A DNA stretch of 64,000 bases from an uncultured Collinsella sp. (lineage in GTDB: Bacteria; Actinomycetota; Coriobacteriia; Coriobacteriales; Coriobacteriaceae). Position numbers and translations under genes: made by a program. Of the stretch, positions 1 through 8,582 are shown piece by piece (positions within the stretch are counted from its first letter, which is position 1; the number at the start of each line of letters is the position of its first letter). The stretch covers positions 57,774 to 121,773 of the forward strand of contig CABUIE010000007.1 of NCBI GenBank assembly GCA_902491565.1, in the 5' to 3' direction. The notes beneath the pieces are model-generated. The model searched no databases. It was not told the origin of the DNA and worked only from the letters and a program-made list of their open reading frames with translations.

Positions 1-15
1 ACCGGGGAGGCAAAC

Positions 16-210
16 ATGGATGCAAAGATGCTTGATGGCCGCGAGGTGGTTGCCGAGCTGGTACGTGAGGCACGCGCCGACGCCGCCGAAGATCGGTTTT
101 TGACGAACCGTGCCAACATGGATATGGCCGATCGCGTAATTTCGATCGTGGCACTGGTATTTGGAGCGGTGTGCGTGTGTGCCCTGCTCGCGCACGTGCT
201 GTTTGTCTAG
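16..210 (+). CDS. Small single-pass membrane protein, unknown function
   Basis: This 64-residue protein has a charged, Ala/Asp/Glu/Arg-rich N-terminal half and one hydrophobic segment at about residues 41-64 that runs to the C-terminus. A GGGGAGG ribosome binding site sits just before the ATG. It lies directly upstream of a KdpD-like kinase and ends before a strong terminator-like hairpin, so it probably closes an operon that begins outside the window. I do not recognise the family. It could be a small accessory subunit of a potassium uptake system, but that rests only on position. Confidence 0.6.
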   Translation: MDAKMLDGREVVAELVREARADAAEDRFLTNRANMDMADRVISIVALVFGAVCVCALLAHVLFV

Positions 211-255
211 CGACCGCCGGCTGCAAAGGCTATACACTTGGAACCACCACAAGGG

Positions 256-300
256 AAACCACCACAAAGGTGCCTGTCCCTTTGTGGTGGTTTTTGTTTT
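256..300 (+). terminator. Hairpin terminator, member of the CAAAGG-core family
   Basis: Arms of 15 bases at 256-270 and 279-293 pair almost perfectly around a short loop and are followed by a T-rich run. The core resembles hairpins found near 15.4, 26.0, 27.6, 29.6 and 35.6 kb, but the outer stem here is built from ACCACC/GGTGGT instead of TGTGAC/GTCACA. Confidence 0.75.
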
Positions 301-321
301 TGAGAGAGGAGCGGGGCGCTG

Positions 322-1947
322 ATGGACGTCCGTACGGACGGCGATATTGCCGATAACTTTTGGTGGCGGCGCACAACGCTGGCGCGCCGCACTCCTCTGT
401 ATGACGCCTGCGTATCGGTGGGGCTGCTGGTCGCGGCGACGATTGTGGGCGCGCTGCTCGACCATCCGGGTCTCGCGCCGAGCATCATGATCGTCTATGT
501 GTTCGCCGTTCAGCTGTGCGCATTCTTTACCTGGAGTCGCCTGTATTGCTTGCTGAGCTCGGCTGCCGCCGTGGCGCTCTACAACTTCTTGTTTGTCGAC
601 CCGCGCTACTCGCTGTCGCTTATCGACCGCGGCTATCCCGGCATGTTCTTCATCATGTTCGTGGTCTCGCTTGTGTCGAGCTCGATTGCGTTGGCCCTGC
701 GCCGCGCCTTGGCACAGGCTGCCGCCAGCGACCGCCGCACGCATATGGTGCTCGAGACCAACCGCATGCTGCAGCGGTGCGCCGATCAGCATCAGATCGT
801 TCACGCCATGGCCACGCAGCTGGCACGTCTTTCGGGCTGCCCTGTCGTGTGGTACAGCGCCGACGCCGAGGGCGATGACCTGCTGCCGCGTGCGACATAC
901 ACGGCCGTGGGCGATGCCGCACCGGTGCACGAACTGGCGCCGCAGATGCCGCCGCGGCTCTCGGCGTCCGCCTATGTGGGAACGCCGCTCGATGCCACCT
1001 ATGGCGGCTCGGCGTTTTATGGCATCTACCTGACGGTTCGCACAGGCGACGGCTTCGCGCGCTCGGGCGACCCCGCCTCGGTGGTGGGCGTGCTGGCTAT
1101 CGTTGCCGAGCCCGACGTGCTGACGCATGAGGAGCGGACACTTGCCGATGCCATCGTGAGCGAAGGCGAGCTGGCGCTCGATCGCGCCCGCGCCATGGAG
1201 GCCCGCGAGGAGGCGGCGGTGCTTGCCAAAAACGAACAGCTGCGCGCCAACCTGCTGCGCTCCATCTCGCACGACCTGCGCACGCCGCTCACCAGTATTT
1301 CGGGCAATGCCGACGTGCTGCTCGACCAGGGCTCGACCGGCACCGCGGTGCTCGATGCCCAGACGCGCCGCGGCCTGCTTCTATCCATTCGCTCGGATGC
1401 GCTGTGGCTCAACGCCACCGTCGAGAATCTGCTCGCCATCACCAAGCTCGAGGGTGGCGGTATGTGCCTGTCGACCACGCTCGAGCTCATGGACGATATC
1501 GTCGAGGAGGCGCTGCGCCACGTGAACCCTGCCGTGCGCGAGCACGACCTTAAGGTGGTGGCGTGCGATGAGCCGGCGCTCGTCAACGTCGATGCGCGCC
1601 TGATGGTGCAGCTGGTGGTCAATCTGGTGAACAACGCCATCACCTATACGCCCGCGGGCTCGCATATCATGATTTCGATTAGCGTCGACGATGGACGCGT
1701 GGCGTGCTCGGTGGCCGATGATGGTCCGGGCATCGCACCCGAGGATCGCGAGCGGATCTTCGAGTCGTTCTATACCGCCAACCATGGTCTGGCCGACAGC
1801 CACCGCAGCGTTGGCCTGGGTCTTTCGCTCTGCCGTTCCATTGCGTTGGCACATGGCGGTAGCATAGAGGTTGCCGCGGCGGACCCGCACGGTTCGGTCT
1901 TTACGATTGAACTTCCCGCCGCCGACGTTTCGTTTGATAAGGAGTAG
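322..1947 (+). CDS. KdpD-like sensor histidine kinase lacking the N-terminal KdpD/Usp domains
   Basis: This 541-residue kinase starts with four hydrophobic segments at about residues 30-130 that match the DUF4118 membrane domain of KdpD. A GAF-like region follows, then a HisKA domain with His317 in the motif SISHDLRTPL, and a HATPase domain with an N box (NNAITYTP) and a G1 box (DDGPGIAP). Full KdpD proteins are about 890 residues and carry N-terminal KdpD and Usp domains, which are absent here. GAGAGGAG precedes the ATG. The kdpE-like gene starts 4 bases after its stop, so the two form a two-component system, probably for potassium or turgor; signal input must differ from full-length KdpD. 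Confidence 0.88.
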   Translation: MDVRTDGDIADNFWWRRTTLARRTPLYDACVSVGLLVAATIVGALLDHPGLAPSIMIVYVFAVQLCAFFTWSRLYCLLSSAAAVALYNFLFVDPRYSLSLIDRGYPGMFFIMFVVSLVSSSIALALRRALAQAAASDRRTHMVLETNRMLQRCADQHQIVHAMATQLARLSGCPVVWYSADAEGDDLLPRATYTAVGDAAPVHELAPQMPPRLSASAYVGTPLDATYGGSAFYGIYLTVRTGDGFARSGDPASVVGVLAIVAEPDVLTHEERTLADAIVSEGELALDRARAMEAREEAAVLAKNEQLRANLLRSISHDLRTPLTSISGNADVLLDQGSTGTAVLDAQTRRGLLLSIRSDALWLNATVENLLAITKLEGGGMCLSTTLELMDDIVEEALRHVNPAVREHDLKVVACDEPALVNVDARLMVQLVVNLVNNAITYTPAGSHIMISISVDDGRVACSVADDGPGIAPEDRERIFESFYTANHGLADSHRSVGLGLSLCRSIALAHGGSIEVAAADPHGSVFTIELPAADVSFDKE

Positions 1948-1951
1948 CGCT

Positions 1952-2665
1952 GTGCCGAACTCTGCCGTAAAACCGCTCATCTTGGTCGTTGAGGACGACC
2001 CCGCCGTTCGCAATCTTATCGTTGCCGCGCTCGAGGCGCACGGCTTGCGCCATATGGCTGTGGAGACCGCCCATGCCGCCATCGCCGCCGCCTCATCGCA
2101 GGCACCGAGCATCGTGCTGCTCGATCTGGGCCTGCCCGATATGGACGGCGTCAAGGTGGTGGAGTCGGTGCGCGCATGGTCGGGCATGCCGATCATCGTG
2201 GTCTCGGCGCGCAGCGAAGATGCGGACAAAATCCGCGCGCTCGATGCCGGTGCCGACGACTATCTGACCAAGCCGTTTTCGGTCGAGGAACTGCTCGCGC
2301 GCATTCGCACGACGCTCAGGCGCCTTTCGTATGCGCAAACGGGCGGCGTTGTCTCCGAGGGCTCGTTCGATACCGGTGAGCTGCATATCGATTTTGATGC
2401 CGGCATCGCCACGATGGATGGCGAGGAACTGCATCTGACACCGATCGAGTATAAGCTCCTGTGCCTGCTGGCGCATAACGCCGACAAGGTACTGACGCAC
2501 CAGTTTATCCTGCACGAGATTTGGGGCACGGCAACTAAGAGTGACCTGGCAAGCCTGCGCGTCTTTATGGGTACGCTGCGTAAGAAGATCGAGTCCGACC
2601 CCGCGCATCCGCGCTATATCCAGACGCACGTGGGTATCGGCTATCGCCTGGTCACCCAAGGGTAG
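1952..2665 (+). CDS. kdpE: KdpE-like response regulator (OmpR family)
   Basis: This is a 237-residue receiver plus winged-helix protein. The receiver has the acidic pair near residues 14-15, phospho-acceptor Asp58 in LLDLGLPDMDG, and the Lys of the TKPF motif. The C-terminal half is an OmpR-type DNA-binding domain (LTPIEYKLL, then GYRL near the end). I chose the GTG at 1952 because AAGGAG lies 7 bases upstream; the longer frame starting at 1871 would lie inside the kinase gene. Its partner is the KdpD-like kinase just upstream. The likely target is a potassium transport operon, which is not in this window. Confidence 0.9.
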   Translation: MPNSAVKPLILVVEDDPAVRNLIVAALEAHGLRHMAVETAHAAIAAASSQAPSIVLLDLGLPDMDGVKVVESVRAWSGMPIIVVSARSEDADKIRALDAGADDYLTKPFSVEELLARIRTTLRRLSYAQTGGVVSEGSFDTGELHIDFDAGIATMDGEELHLTPIEYKLLCLLAHNADKVLTHQFILHEIWGTATKSDLASLRVFMGTLRKKIESDPAHPRYIQTHVGIGYRLVTQG

Positions 2666-2689
2666 GACGGCGTCCGCCATCCCACTATG

Positions 2690-2756
2690 AGTTGCGGTGA
2701 AATACGGTCTAAATTTGCCTAATTCCAGGCAAAGCAGTCCATATTCCACCGCAACT
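2690..2756. repeat. Dispersed hairpin, GCGGTGAAATA family, copy 1
   Basis: Fifteen-base arms at 2690-2704 and 2742-2756 pair with one A-C mismatch. An inner hairpin (TTTGCCT/AGGCAAA) sits between them. The element lies between the convergent kdpE and rlmKL genes and may act as a terminator for both. A second copy at 35513-35576 keeps the same arms and the same mismatch but has a different centre. Confidence 0.7.
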
Positions 2757-2759
2757 TTG

Positions 2760-5318
2760 TTATTTGCCCTTGGGCTTGCTGGCGTAGAACTTCTTCTTTT
2801 TGGACTTGCCGGCAGGGGAGGGTTTGCCGGCAAAGTTGGACTTGCCGTTGCCGGTCTGCGCGTGCGCGGGTGCTGCCGCGCGAGGCTTGCGGGCCTCAGG
2901 GTTGCGCAGCTCCTCGACACGCTTGGCAATCTCCTCGGCGCTAAAGCCGACCTCGGCCATGGCGTCCTCAATGGGCAGGCGGCGCACAATATAGCAGTGG
3001 TGCACCTTCTGGTTACGTGCGAAGTCCTCGGGAATGGTCTGCGCCGTAATGTCCTCCAGCACGACGCCCGCGCGCGCGAGCTTGCGCGTCTCGGGGCGGA
3101 AGCCGCGCAGGTTGCAGCTAAAGATGGCGTGGCCGCCCTGTGCGAGCAGGCGCGATACGCCGGCCAAAAGCTCAACATGGTCGCGCTGGACATCCCAGGT
3201 GCGGCGGCCCATCTTGGACGAGTTCGAAAACGTGGGCGGGTCGACAAAGATCAGGTCCCAGCGGTTGCGCGTCTGGCGCTGGTCGCGAATCCAGGCAAGC
3301 ACGTCGTCGCGCACAAAATGATGCTGCGGACCAACAAAGCCGTTCTGGCGCATATTGCGCTCGGCCCAGTCCAGGTAGGTGTTGGAAAGGTCGACCGTCA
3401 CGGTCTCCTCGACGCCGCCATCGGCCGCGTAGCAGGTGGCAGTGCCAGTGTAGGCAAACAGGTTGAGGAAGCGGCGCGCCTGCTTGGCGTGCTCGCGCAC
3501 TAGGTTGCGGGTGACGCGGTGATCCAGGAAGATGCCCACATCCAGATAGTCGTCAAAGTTGACGGCAAAGGTAAGGCCGCCCTCTTCGATGAGTGGCAGA
3601 CGACGGCGTGCGATATTGGCGCGCTCGCCCGAGCCGCCCTTGCCGGCGCCCTGCTTGCCGTACTGCGAGCCGCCGCGCGAACGCATGCGGGCCTTGGCGT
3701 GCACATGCTCGGCCGGAACATCAAGGATGCGCGGCGCGATGGCCAGAATGTCGAGCATGCGGGCCTGGGCTAGCGCGGGGTCGATGGTCTTGGGCGCGGC
3801 GTATTCGGCGATGACGAGCCAGCGGCCCGGCGTCTGCGGGCAACCCTCGTACAGGTCGATGGCGGCGGAGTAGTCGGGCAGGTCGGCATCGTAGACGCGG
3901 TAGCAGCTTACGCCCTCGCGCTTGGCCCACTTGCGGCGCAGGCGCGCGTTCTTGCGCAGGCGGTTGGCGAACTGCTCGGACCCGGGGATGAGCACGGGCA
4001 GCGGCTTGCCGTCACCCAGATCGAGCATGGCGGCAGGCTCGGACGTGGGGGTGTCGGCGGTTTCGTCTTGAGCGTCTGCGGTCTGCTCCTCGGCATCCGC
4101 ACTGGTCGCAGCCTCAAAAGCTGCGGCGGCGTGGTCGAGCGAGGGCCAAACCTCAAGAGCCGCCTCCTCGTTATTGGGCATGACGGCGATGGAGCGCGCG
4201 GGCTCGGCATGGAGCGCGCGGGCCATAAGGCCATCGCGGGTGAGCGCGGCGACCGGTGCCGAAGCGAGCTCGGGCGCGTGGCGCAGCTCACCGACCAGCG
4301 TCATGGCGTCGTGCATGAGCGAAAGCGGGGTCTCGGTGGTGTCTGCGACCACGGCGGCACCGGCGACGGCGCCCGCATGGTCCAGCACGGTGGCGGGCTT
4401 GGCGGCGCAAAAGTCGACAAAACGCTTGTAGCCGGCGCACTTGACCATGCGCTCGGCAGTCTTGCGGGCGGCGGGGTCGATGTCTACGGCCACGATGCGC
4501 GCCTGCCGCTCGCGCGCTGCCGCCTCGCACGAGCGCGCCTCGGCAAGCAGCTGCTCCCACAGGGCGGCGTCGTGCAGCTGCCAGCCCTCAAAGCCCCAGC
4601 GCTCGCGTGCGGCGCCCGGGGCGCGGTCGGTCAGAATGTTCACGGCTTCCAGCAACAGGCCGCCGCCGGCGCACGAGGCATCGATTAGCGTGGGAAGGGC
4701 TTCATTCTCGTAATCGTCAGCCGTTAACTCGCGCTCGCACAGTGCGGTCCAGCCGACCTGCGCCAACACCAGGGCGGCGTAGTCGGGGCGCAACACGTGC
4801 GCGCCCTCGCCGGCACGGGTCGCCGCGGGCGGTAGGCGCTTGAACAGCGGGTCGCCCGAAAGGTCCAGGCTGATGCTCGCGCGGCGCTGACGCAGCGAAA
4901 GCAGCAGGTGAACATCGGGATCGGCGGCGTCGACATCGGCGCGACGGCCCGTGGTTTCGGCCAAGCGGTCGCACAATGCGTCCTTGGCGCGCAGGGCCGA
5001 GAAGCGCGTGTTGCGCAGCTGCTCGGTCACGCCGCGGGCGGTGATGGCGATGGTGGCGCCGGGGCGGACGATGCTCTCCCAGGCGATGTCGTAAACGCTA
5101 TCGTACAGTTCATCGGCATCCTGCGCCTCAAAGCGCCCGAGTACCACGAACACACGGCTCGCCAGGCGTGACCACAGGCAGGCGCGGTAGCCTTCTTCGA
5201 GCTCGCCCTCAAATGTAGCGCGGCCCTTCAGCCGGCGAACATGCGAAAGCCCGAGGCGTTTAAGCTCATCGGCGAGTGCGGACTCAAAGCCCTCGGGGCA
5301 GCTTGCGTAAAATTCCAT
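2760..5318 (-). CDS. rlmKL: Bifunctional 23S rRNA methyltransferase RlmKL, with an eroded RlmL active site
   Basis: This 852-residue protein has the full RlmKL layout: N-terminal THUMP region (about 50-150), an RlmL-type methyltransferase domain, and a C-terminal RlmK domain. RlmK looks intact, with the SAM motif NLFAYTGTATC and the DPPTFSNSSKM motif. In the RlmL half the usual DPMCGSGTL loop reads DASCAGGGLL, and the catalytic NPPYGER segment is replaced by ADTTETPLS. An acidic, Ala/Asp/Glu-rich linker follows. The protein should therefore make m7G2069 (E. coli numbering), while m2G2445 activity is doubtful. It is divergent from the HAD gene. Confidence 0.88.
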   Translation of the reverse strand: MEFYASCPEGFESALADELKRLGLSHVRRLKGRATFEGELEEGYRACLWSRLASRVFVVLGRFEAQDADELYDSVYDIAWESIVRPGATIAITARGVTEQLRNTRFSALRAKDALCDRLAETTGRRADVDAADPDVHLLLSLRQRRASISLDLSGDPLFKRLPPAATRAGEGAHVLRPDYAALVLAQVGWTALCERELTADDYENEALPTLIDASCAGGGLLLEAVNILTDRAPGAARERWGFEGWQLHDAALWEQLLAEARSCEAAARERQARIVAVDIDPAARKTAERMVKCAGYKRFVDFCAAKPATVLDHAGAVAGAAVVADTTETPLSLMHDAMTLVGELRHAPELASAPVAALTRDGLMARALHAEPARSIAVMPNNEEAALEVWPSLDHAAAAFEAATSADAEEQTADAQDETADTPTSEPAAMLDLGDGKPLPVLIPGSEQFANRLRKNARLRRKWAKREGVSCYRVYDADLPDYSAAIDLYEGCPQTPGRWLVIAEYAAPKTIDPALAQARMLDILAIAPRILDVPAEHVHAKARMRSRGGSQYGKQGAGKGGSGERANIARRRLPLIEEGGLTFAVNFDDYLDVGIFLDHRVTRNLVREHAKQARRFLNLFAYTGTATCYAADGGVEETVTVDLSNTYLDWAERNMRQNGFVGPQHHFVRDDVLAWIRDQRQTRNRWDLIFVDPPTFSNSSKMGRRTWDVQRDHVELLAGVSRLLAQGGHAIFSCNLRGFRPETRKLARAGVVLEDITAQTIPEDFARNQKVHHCYIVRRLPIEDAMAEVGFSAEEIAKRVEELRNPEARKPRAAAPAHAQTGNGKSNFAGKPSPAGKSKKKKFYASKPKGK

Positions 5319-5393
5319 GGGTGACCTCTCTGGTTGCGTCGCTCCATTATATGATGGATACTTCGTTTACTCTCGCCCCCGAAAGGAACCCAT

Positions 5394-6221
5394 ATGATTG
5401 ATGCGTGTCCCAAACCCGCTGTGCTCTTTTTTGACGTGGACGGCACGCTGACGTCGTTCGATCCCGACGATATGACCGATAAGGACTTTTCGGCGGTTCG
5501 CCCCTCGCAGGCGGTGATCGAGGCGTTTCATCGTCTGCGCGACGCAGGGCACAAGGCGTTTATCTGCACGGGTCGTCCCTTGTGGCTGATTGCCGATGGC
5601 CTGCGTGCTTTGGAGCCTGCGGGTGTCGTTGCCATGGCGGGCGCCACGCTCGAGGTCGAGGGTCGCGTGGTGCATGAGGACTGCTTTGACGAGGACGTTA
5701 TCGAGGAGCTTGCGCGCCGTATGGCCGCGGCGGGGATTGAGGCCTTTTTCGAGACCAACGTGGCTACTTTTGCCCTGGAACCCGCGGGCGTTGAGCAGTC
5801 GTCTCTGATCGGCACTTCTGTGGTGCACAGCACCGAGGAAATGCGCGTCGACGATAGTCTGCACGTGGGCAAGGTAGGCATCGTCGCGAGCGACCTGGCT
5901 CGCGTAGCCAACGATGATGGCTTTATCGATCGCGAGTTTGAGCTGTGCAACACCGGTGGTCAGAATCGCGAGCTGAGCCCCAAGGGCATCGACAAGGGCG
6001 TAGGCGTGGCGCGAGCGCTGGAATACCTGGGTCGCACCGGCAACGCGCGCACCTTTGGCTTCGGCGATTCGGGTAACGACCTGGGCATGCTCGCCGCTGT
6101 CGAGACGGCTGTCGCCATGGGCAACGCCATGCCTGAGGTCAAGGCGGTCGCCGACTACGTGACCGACGACGTCGCACACGACGGCACCGTCACCGCCATG
6201 CACCACTTTGGGTTGATTTAA
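5394..6221 (+). CDS. Cof-type HAD-superfamily phosphatase
   Basis: This 275-residue protein carries HAD motif I, FFDVDGTL, with Asp14 as the predicted nucleophile and Asp16 as the acid/base. Motif IV, GFGDSGNDLGML, lies near the C-terminus. The long cap between them is typical of Cof/YwpJ (type IIB) enzymes, which hydrolyse sugar phosphates, FMN or similar small phosphates. The substrate cannot be read from sequence. A GAAAGG site precedes the ATG. The gene stands alone between the divergent rlmKL gene and the convergent DeoR regulator. Confidence 0.88.
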   Translation: MIDACPKPAVLFFDVDGTLTSFDPDDMTDKDFSAVRPSQAVIEAFHRLRDAGHKAFICTGRPLWLIADGLRALEPAGVVAMAGATLEVEGRVVHEDCFDEDVIEELARRMAAAGIEAFFETNVATFALEPAGVEQSSLIGTSVVHSTEEMRVDDSLHVGKVGIVASDLARVANDDGFIDREFELCNTGGQNRELSPKGIDKGVGVARALEYLGRTGNARTFGFGDSGNDLGMLAAVETAVAMGNAMPEVKAVADYVTDDVAHDGTVTAMHHFGLI

Positions 6222-6222
6222 T

Positions 6223-6264
6223 AAATGGCCGGGTCGCCCGCAGTGGGGGGCGACCCGGCCATTT
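6223..6264. terminator. Bidirectional terminator between HAD gene and DeoR regulator
   Basis: Seventeen-base arms at 6223-6239 and 6248-6264 pair perfectly, with A-rich and T-rich ends. It lies between two convergent genes and can serve both. Confidence 0.85.
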
Positions 6265-6267
6265 GGG

Positions 6268-7059
6268 CTATTTTGCAATATAGAGCTTGGGATGACTGCG
6301 GCTGCTCTCGATCGCCGCCGTCATGATGCCCTCGTCGTCTCCGTCAACGATGATGCCATCGAGGTCATCGATCTGCGCGGACTGATAAAAACTGGTCTTG
6401 TTGAACTTTCCCTGGTCAACCATCATGTAACCCTGGTTTGAGTTGGTCAGGTACATATGCTTGATCATGGCCGAGAAGTCGTGCTCGACGGTAAAACCGT
6501 GGTCGGGGTGGAATCCGTCGGCACTGACAAACGCCTTGTCGGCATGTAGTTTGCTCATACAGTCGAGCGTTAGTGCGCCCGCGAGATAGAGGTGACCCTT
6601 GCGCACGGAGCCGCCCAGCAGCACTACCGAAGCATTGGGGAGATTGAAGCTGGCGTAGTTCGCGATTGCAAGATCGCCGGTGATAATGGTGATCTCACGC
6701 TTGTCCATGAGGGCCTTAGCGAAGTAAAAGCCCGTGGTGCCGATATCAATTACCAGAACATCGCCATCATCAACAAGAGTTGCTGCGGTTGCGGCGATGG
6801 CCTCCTTGGCCTCGACTTGGACATTGATGCGCTCCTCGGGATACGAGAGTGCGGTGGAGCGAGAAAGCGATACCGCTCCACCGCGTACGCGACGCAGCTT
6901 GCCTTCGGATTCCAGCGAGACGAGGTCGTGTCGTGCGGTGACTTCCGAAACCGAAAAATGGCGAACGATGTCGGATACCGAGATATTTGGTTTTTCGGCC
7001 AGCCAGTTCATAATAAATCGCTGACGCTCGGCCGGTGAAAGGTCTGAAGTAGATGCCAT
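6268..7059 (-). CDS. DeoR-family transcriptional regulator
   Basis: This 263-residue protein has an N-terminal DeoR helix-turn-helix (about residues 8-60, ending LRRVRGGA) and a C-terminal sugar-phosphate sensor domain of the DeoRC type with the DIGTTG motif. I chose the ATG at 7059 because AAGGAG lies six bases upstream; the frame stays open further back but without a ribosome site. It is divergent from the transaldolase-PTS operon and presumably represses it until a phosphorylated sugar intermediate appears. Repeated motifs in the 348-base divergent gap are candidate operators. Confidence 0.9.
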   Translation of the reverse strand: MASTSDLSPAERQRFIMNWLAEKPNISVSDIVRHFSVSEVTARHDLVSLESEGKLRRVRGGAVSLSRSTALSYPEERINVQVEAKEAIAATAATLVDDGDVLVIDIGTTGFYFAKALMDKREITIITGDLAIANYASFNLPNASVVLLGGSVRKGHLYLAGALTLDCMSKLHADKAFVSADGFHPDHGFTVEHDFSAMIKHMYLTNSNQGYMMVDQGKFNKTSFYQSAQIDDLDGIIVDGDDEGIMTAAIESSRSHPKLYIAK

Positions 7060-7407
7060 ATGCCACTCCTTTTGAACGAAAGGCAAAAGAGGGGCCTTTC
7101 GTAATCGAAATATAACGTATCGATATGAAAAGAACAAGGCAAAATCGTATGAATCAAATGAACGGAATGGCATGTCCCGAATGCATATGTAGCAGATAGT
7201 TCGCACTTAAATAGCGTATAGAGGGGCTTGTTCTGGAGGTGCCGCCCAAAAGAAGCACGTTCACACCCGATATTCGACCGTTCACGGAAAGTTGACAATT
7301 GAGCTTTCGATAGCTTTTGAAATGGTTTATAAAAGAAAACCGAAAAGCTTTTGAAACAAAGAAGAAGGCTTTCGATAGCAATAGTGCTAGATGAGAAAGG
7401 ACCGAAC
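7060..7407. promoter_or_regulatory. Divergent control region between the DeoR gene and the PTS operon
   Basis: This gap holds no gene and is much more AT-rich than its neighbours. GCTTTCGATAGC occurs at 7304-7315 and 7369-7380, and AGCTTTTGAAA at 7313-7323 and 7347-7357, overlapping the region where the operon promoter should lie; TTGACA is at 7293-7298. An inverted pair, CGAAAGGC and GCCTTTCG, lies in the DeoR gene leader near 7078-7102. Repeated short sites like these are usual for DeoR-family operators. The assignment to this regulator is inference. Confidence 0.55.
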
Positions 7408-8118
7408 ATGGCAATCAAGGTGTTTGCCGACGGCGCTAACCTCGAGGGTATGCTTGACATGCATGACAATGGCAACGTTCAGGGCTTCACGACCAATCCT
7501 TCCCTTATGAAGGCCGGCGGCGTGACCGACTACCGCGCTTTTGCCAAGACGGTTCTTGAGCACATTACTGATGTGTCGGTCTCTTTTGAGGTATTCGCCG
7601 ACGACGAGGCGGGTATGGAAGCCGAGGCTCGCGAGATCGCAACCTGGGCAGACAACGTCTACGTTAAGATCCCGGCGCTCAACACCAAGGGTGAGTCCAC
7701 TGCCGCGCTGGTCAAGCGCCTTTCTGCCGACGGCATCAAGGTGAATGTCACCACTATCTTCACGCCCGAGCAGGTCGACGAGTTTGTCGATGCCGTCTCT
7801 GCTGAGACCCCCTCTATTCTGTCCATCTTTGCCGGTCGCATTGCCGATACCGGCGTCGATCCGCTGCCCCTCATGGCGGAGTCCGTAAAGAAGGCTGCCG
7901 TTAAGCCTGCTGCCGAGGTTCTCTGGGCGTCTACGCGCGAGGTCCTCAATATCTTCCAGGCGGAGTCCGTTGGCTGTCAGATCATTACGGTCCCCAATGC
8001 CCTTCTTGCCAAGCGCAAGAATTTCGGGAAAGATTTGCTTGAGTACTCGCTTGATACGGTCAAGGGCTTTGCCCGCGACATTCAGGCGCTTGGTTTTCAT
8101 ATCTTGCCCGAGGAGTAG
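7408..8118 (+). CDS. Transaldolase-like / fructose-6-phosphate aldolase family protein, copy 1
   Basis: This 236-residue protein matches the small transaldolase family (TalC/FSA/MipB). The Schiff-base lysine is predicted at Lys87 in VYVKIPA, and the N-terminal FADGANLEG segment carries the conserved Asp. Length is close to the 220 residues of E. coli FSA. The ATG at 7408 follows AGAAAGGA; the upstream in-frame ATG has no ribosome site. It is the first gene of an operon with PTS components IIA, IIB and IIC, so it probably acts on a ketose phosphate produced by that import. The exact substrate is unknown. A close paralogue starts at 10713. Confidence 0.85.
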   Translation: MAIKVFADGANLEGMLDMHDNGNVQGFTTNPSLMKAGGVTDYRAFAKTVLEHITDVSVSFEVFADDEAGMEAEAREIATWADNVYVKIPALNTKGESTAALVKRLSADGIKVNVTTIFTPEQVDEFVDAVSAETPSILSIFAGRIADTGVDPLPLMAESVKKAAVKPAAEVLWASTREVLNIFQAESVGCQIITVPNALLAKRKNFGKDLLEYSLDTVKGFARDIQALGFHILPEE

Positions 8119-8127
8119 GGGACGAGC

Positions 8128-8574
8128 ATGCTGACCGATCTTCTTAAACCCGAGCTTGTTGCCTGCCACGTCGAGGCCTCCGACTGGGAGGAAGCGATTA
8201 GGGCATGCGGTAAGTTGCTCGTAGACACTGGCAAATGCGACCAGAGCTATGTTGACGCCATGATTTCATCGGTTCACAAATTCGGCCCCTATATGGTCTT
8301 GGAAGAGGGCATCGCCATGCCCCACGCTCAGGCAGATGGCAATGTGAGCGAAGCGGGGATCTGTATCGTCACGCTTGACCCTGCCGTTGCGTTTGGACAC
8401 GAGGATTTCGATCCGGTTCACGTGCTCGTGGGTATTTGCGCACCCGACCCCAAGGCTCATCTTGGCTGCTTGGCGGAGCTTTCGCAGATGTTCGAGGACG
8501 AGGACTGCGTTGCCAAGCTCAGCGCATGCGATACGCCCGAGCAGGTTTTGGAGACCATGCGTTCATTCTTTTAG
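8128..8574 (+). CDS. PTS EIIA component (fructose/mannitol/ascorbate type)
   Basis: This 148-residue protein has the PTS EIIA type-2 fold signature, with the phospho-acceptor His66 in GIAMPHAQ. Its job is to accept phosphate from HPr and pass it to the cysteine of EIIB. It starts 9 bases after the transaldolase-like gene, so the two are surely co-transcribed. The following IIB and IIC are of the UlaB and UlaA types, which makes this the UlaC equivalent. Confidence 0.87.
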   Translation: MLTDLLKPELVACHVEASDWEEAIRACGKLLVDTGKCDQSYVDAMISSVHKFGPYMVLEEGIAMPHAQADGNVSEAGICIVTLDPAVAFGHEDFDPVHVLVGICAPDPKAHLGCLAELSQMFEDEDCVAKLSACDTPEQVLETMRSFF

Positions 8575-8582
8575 GCCTTAAT

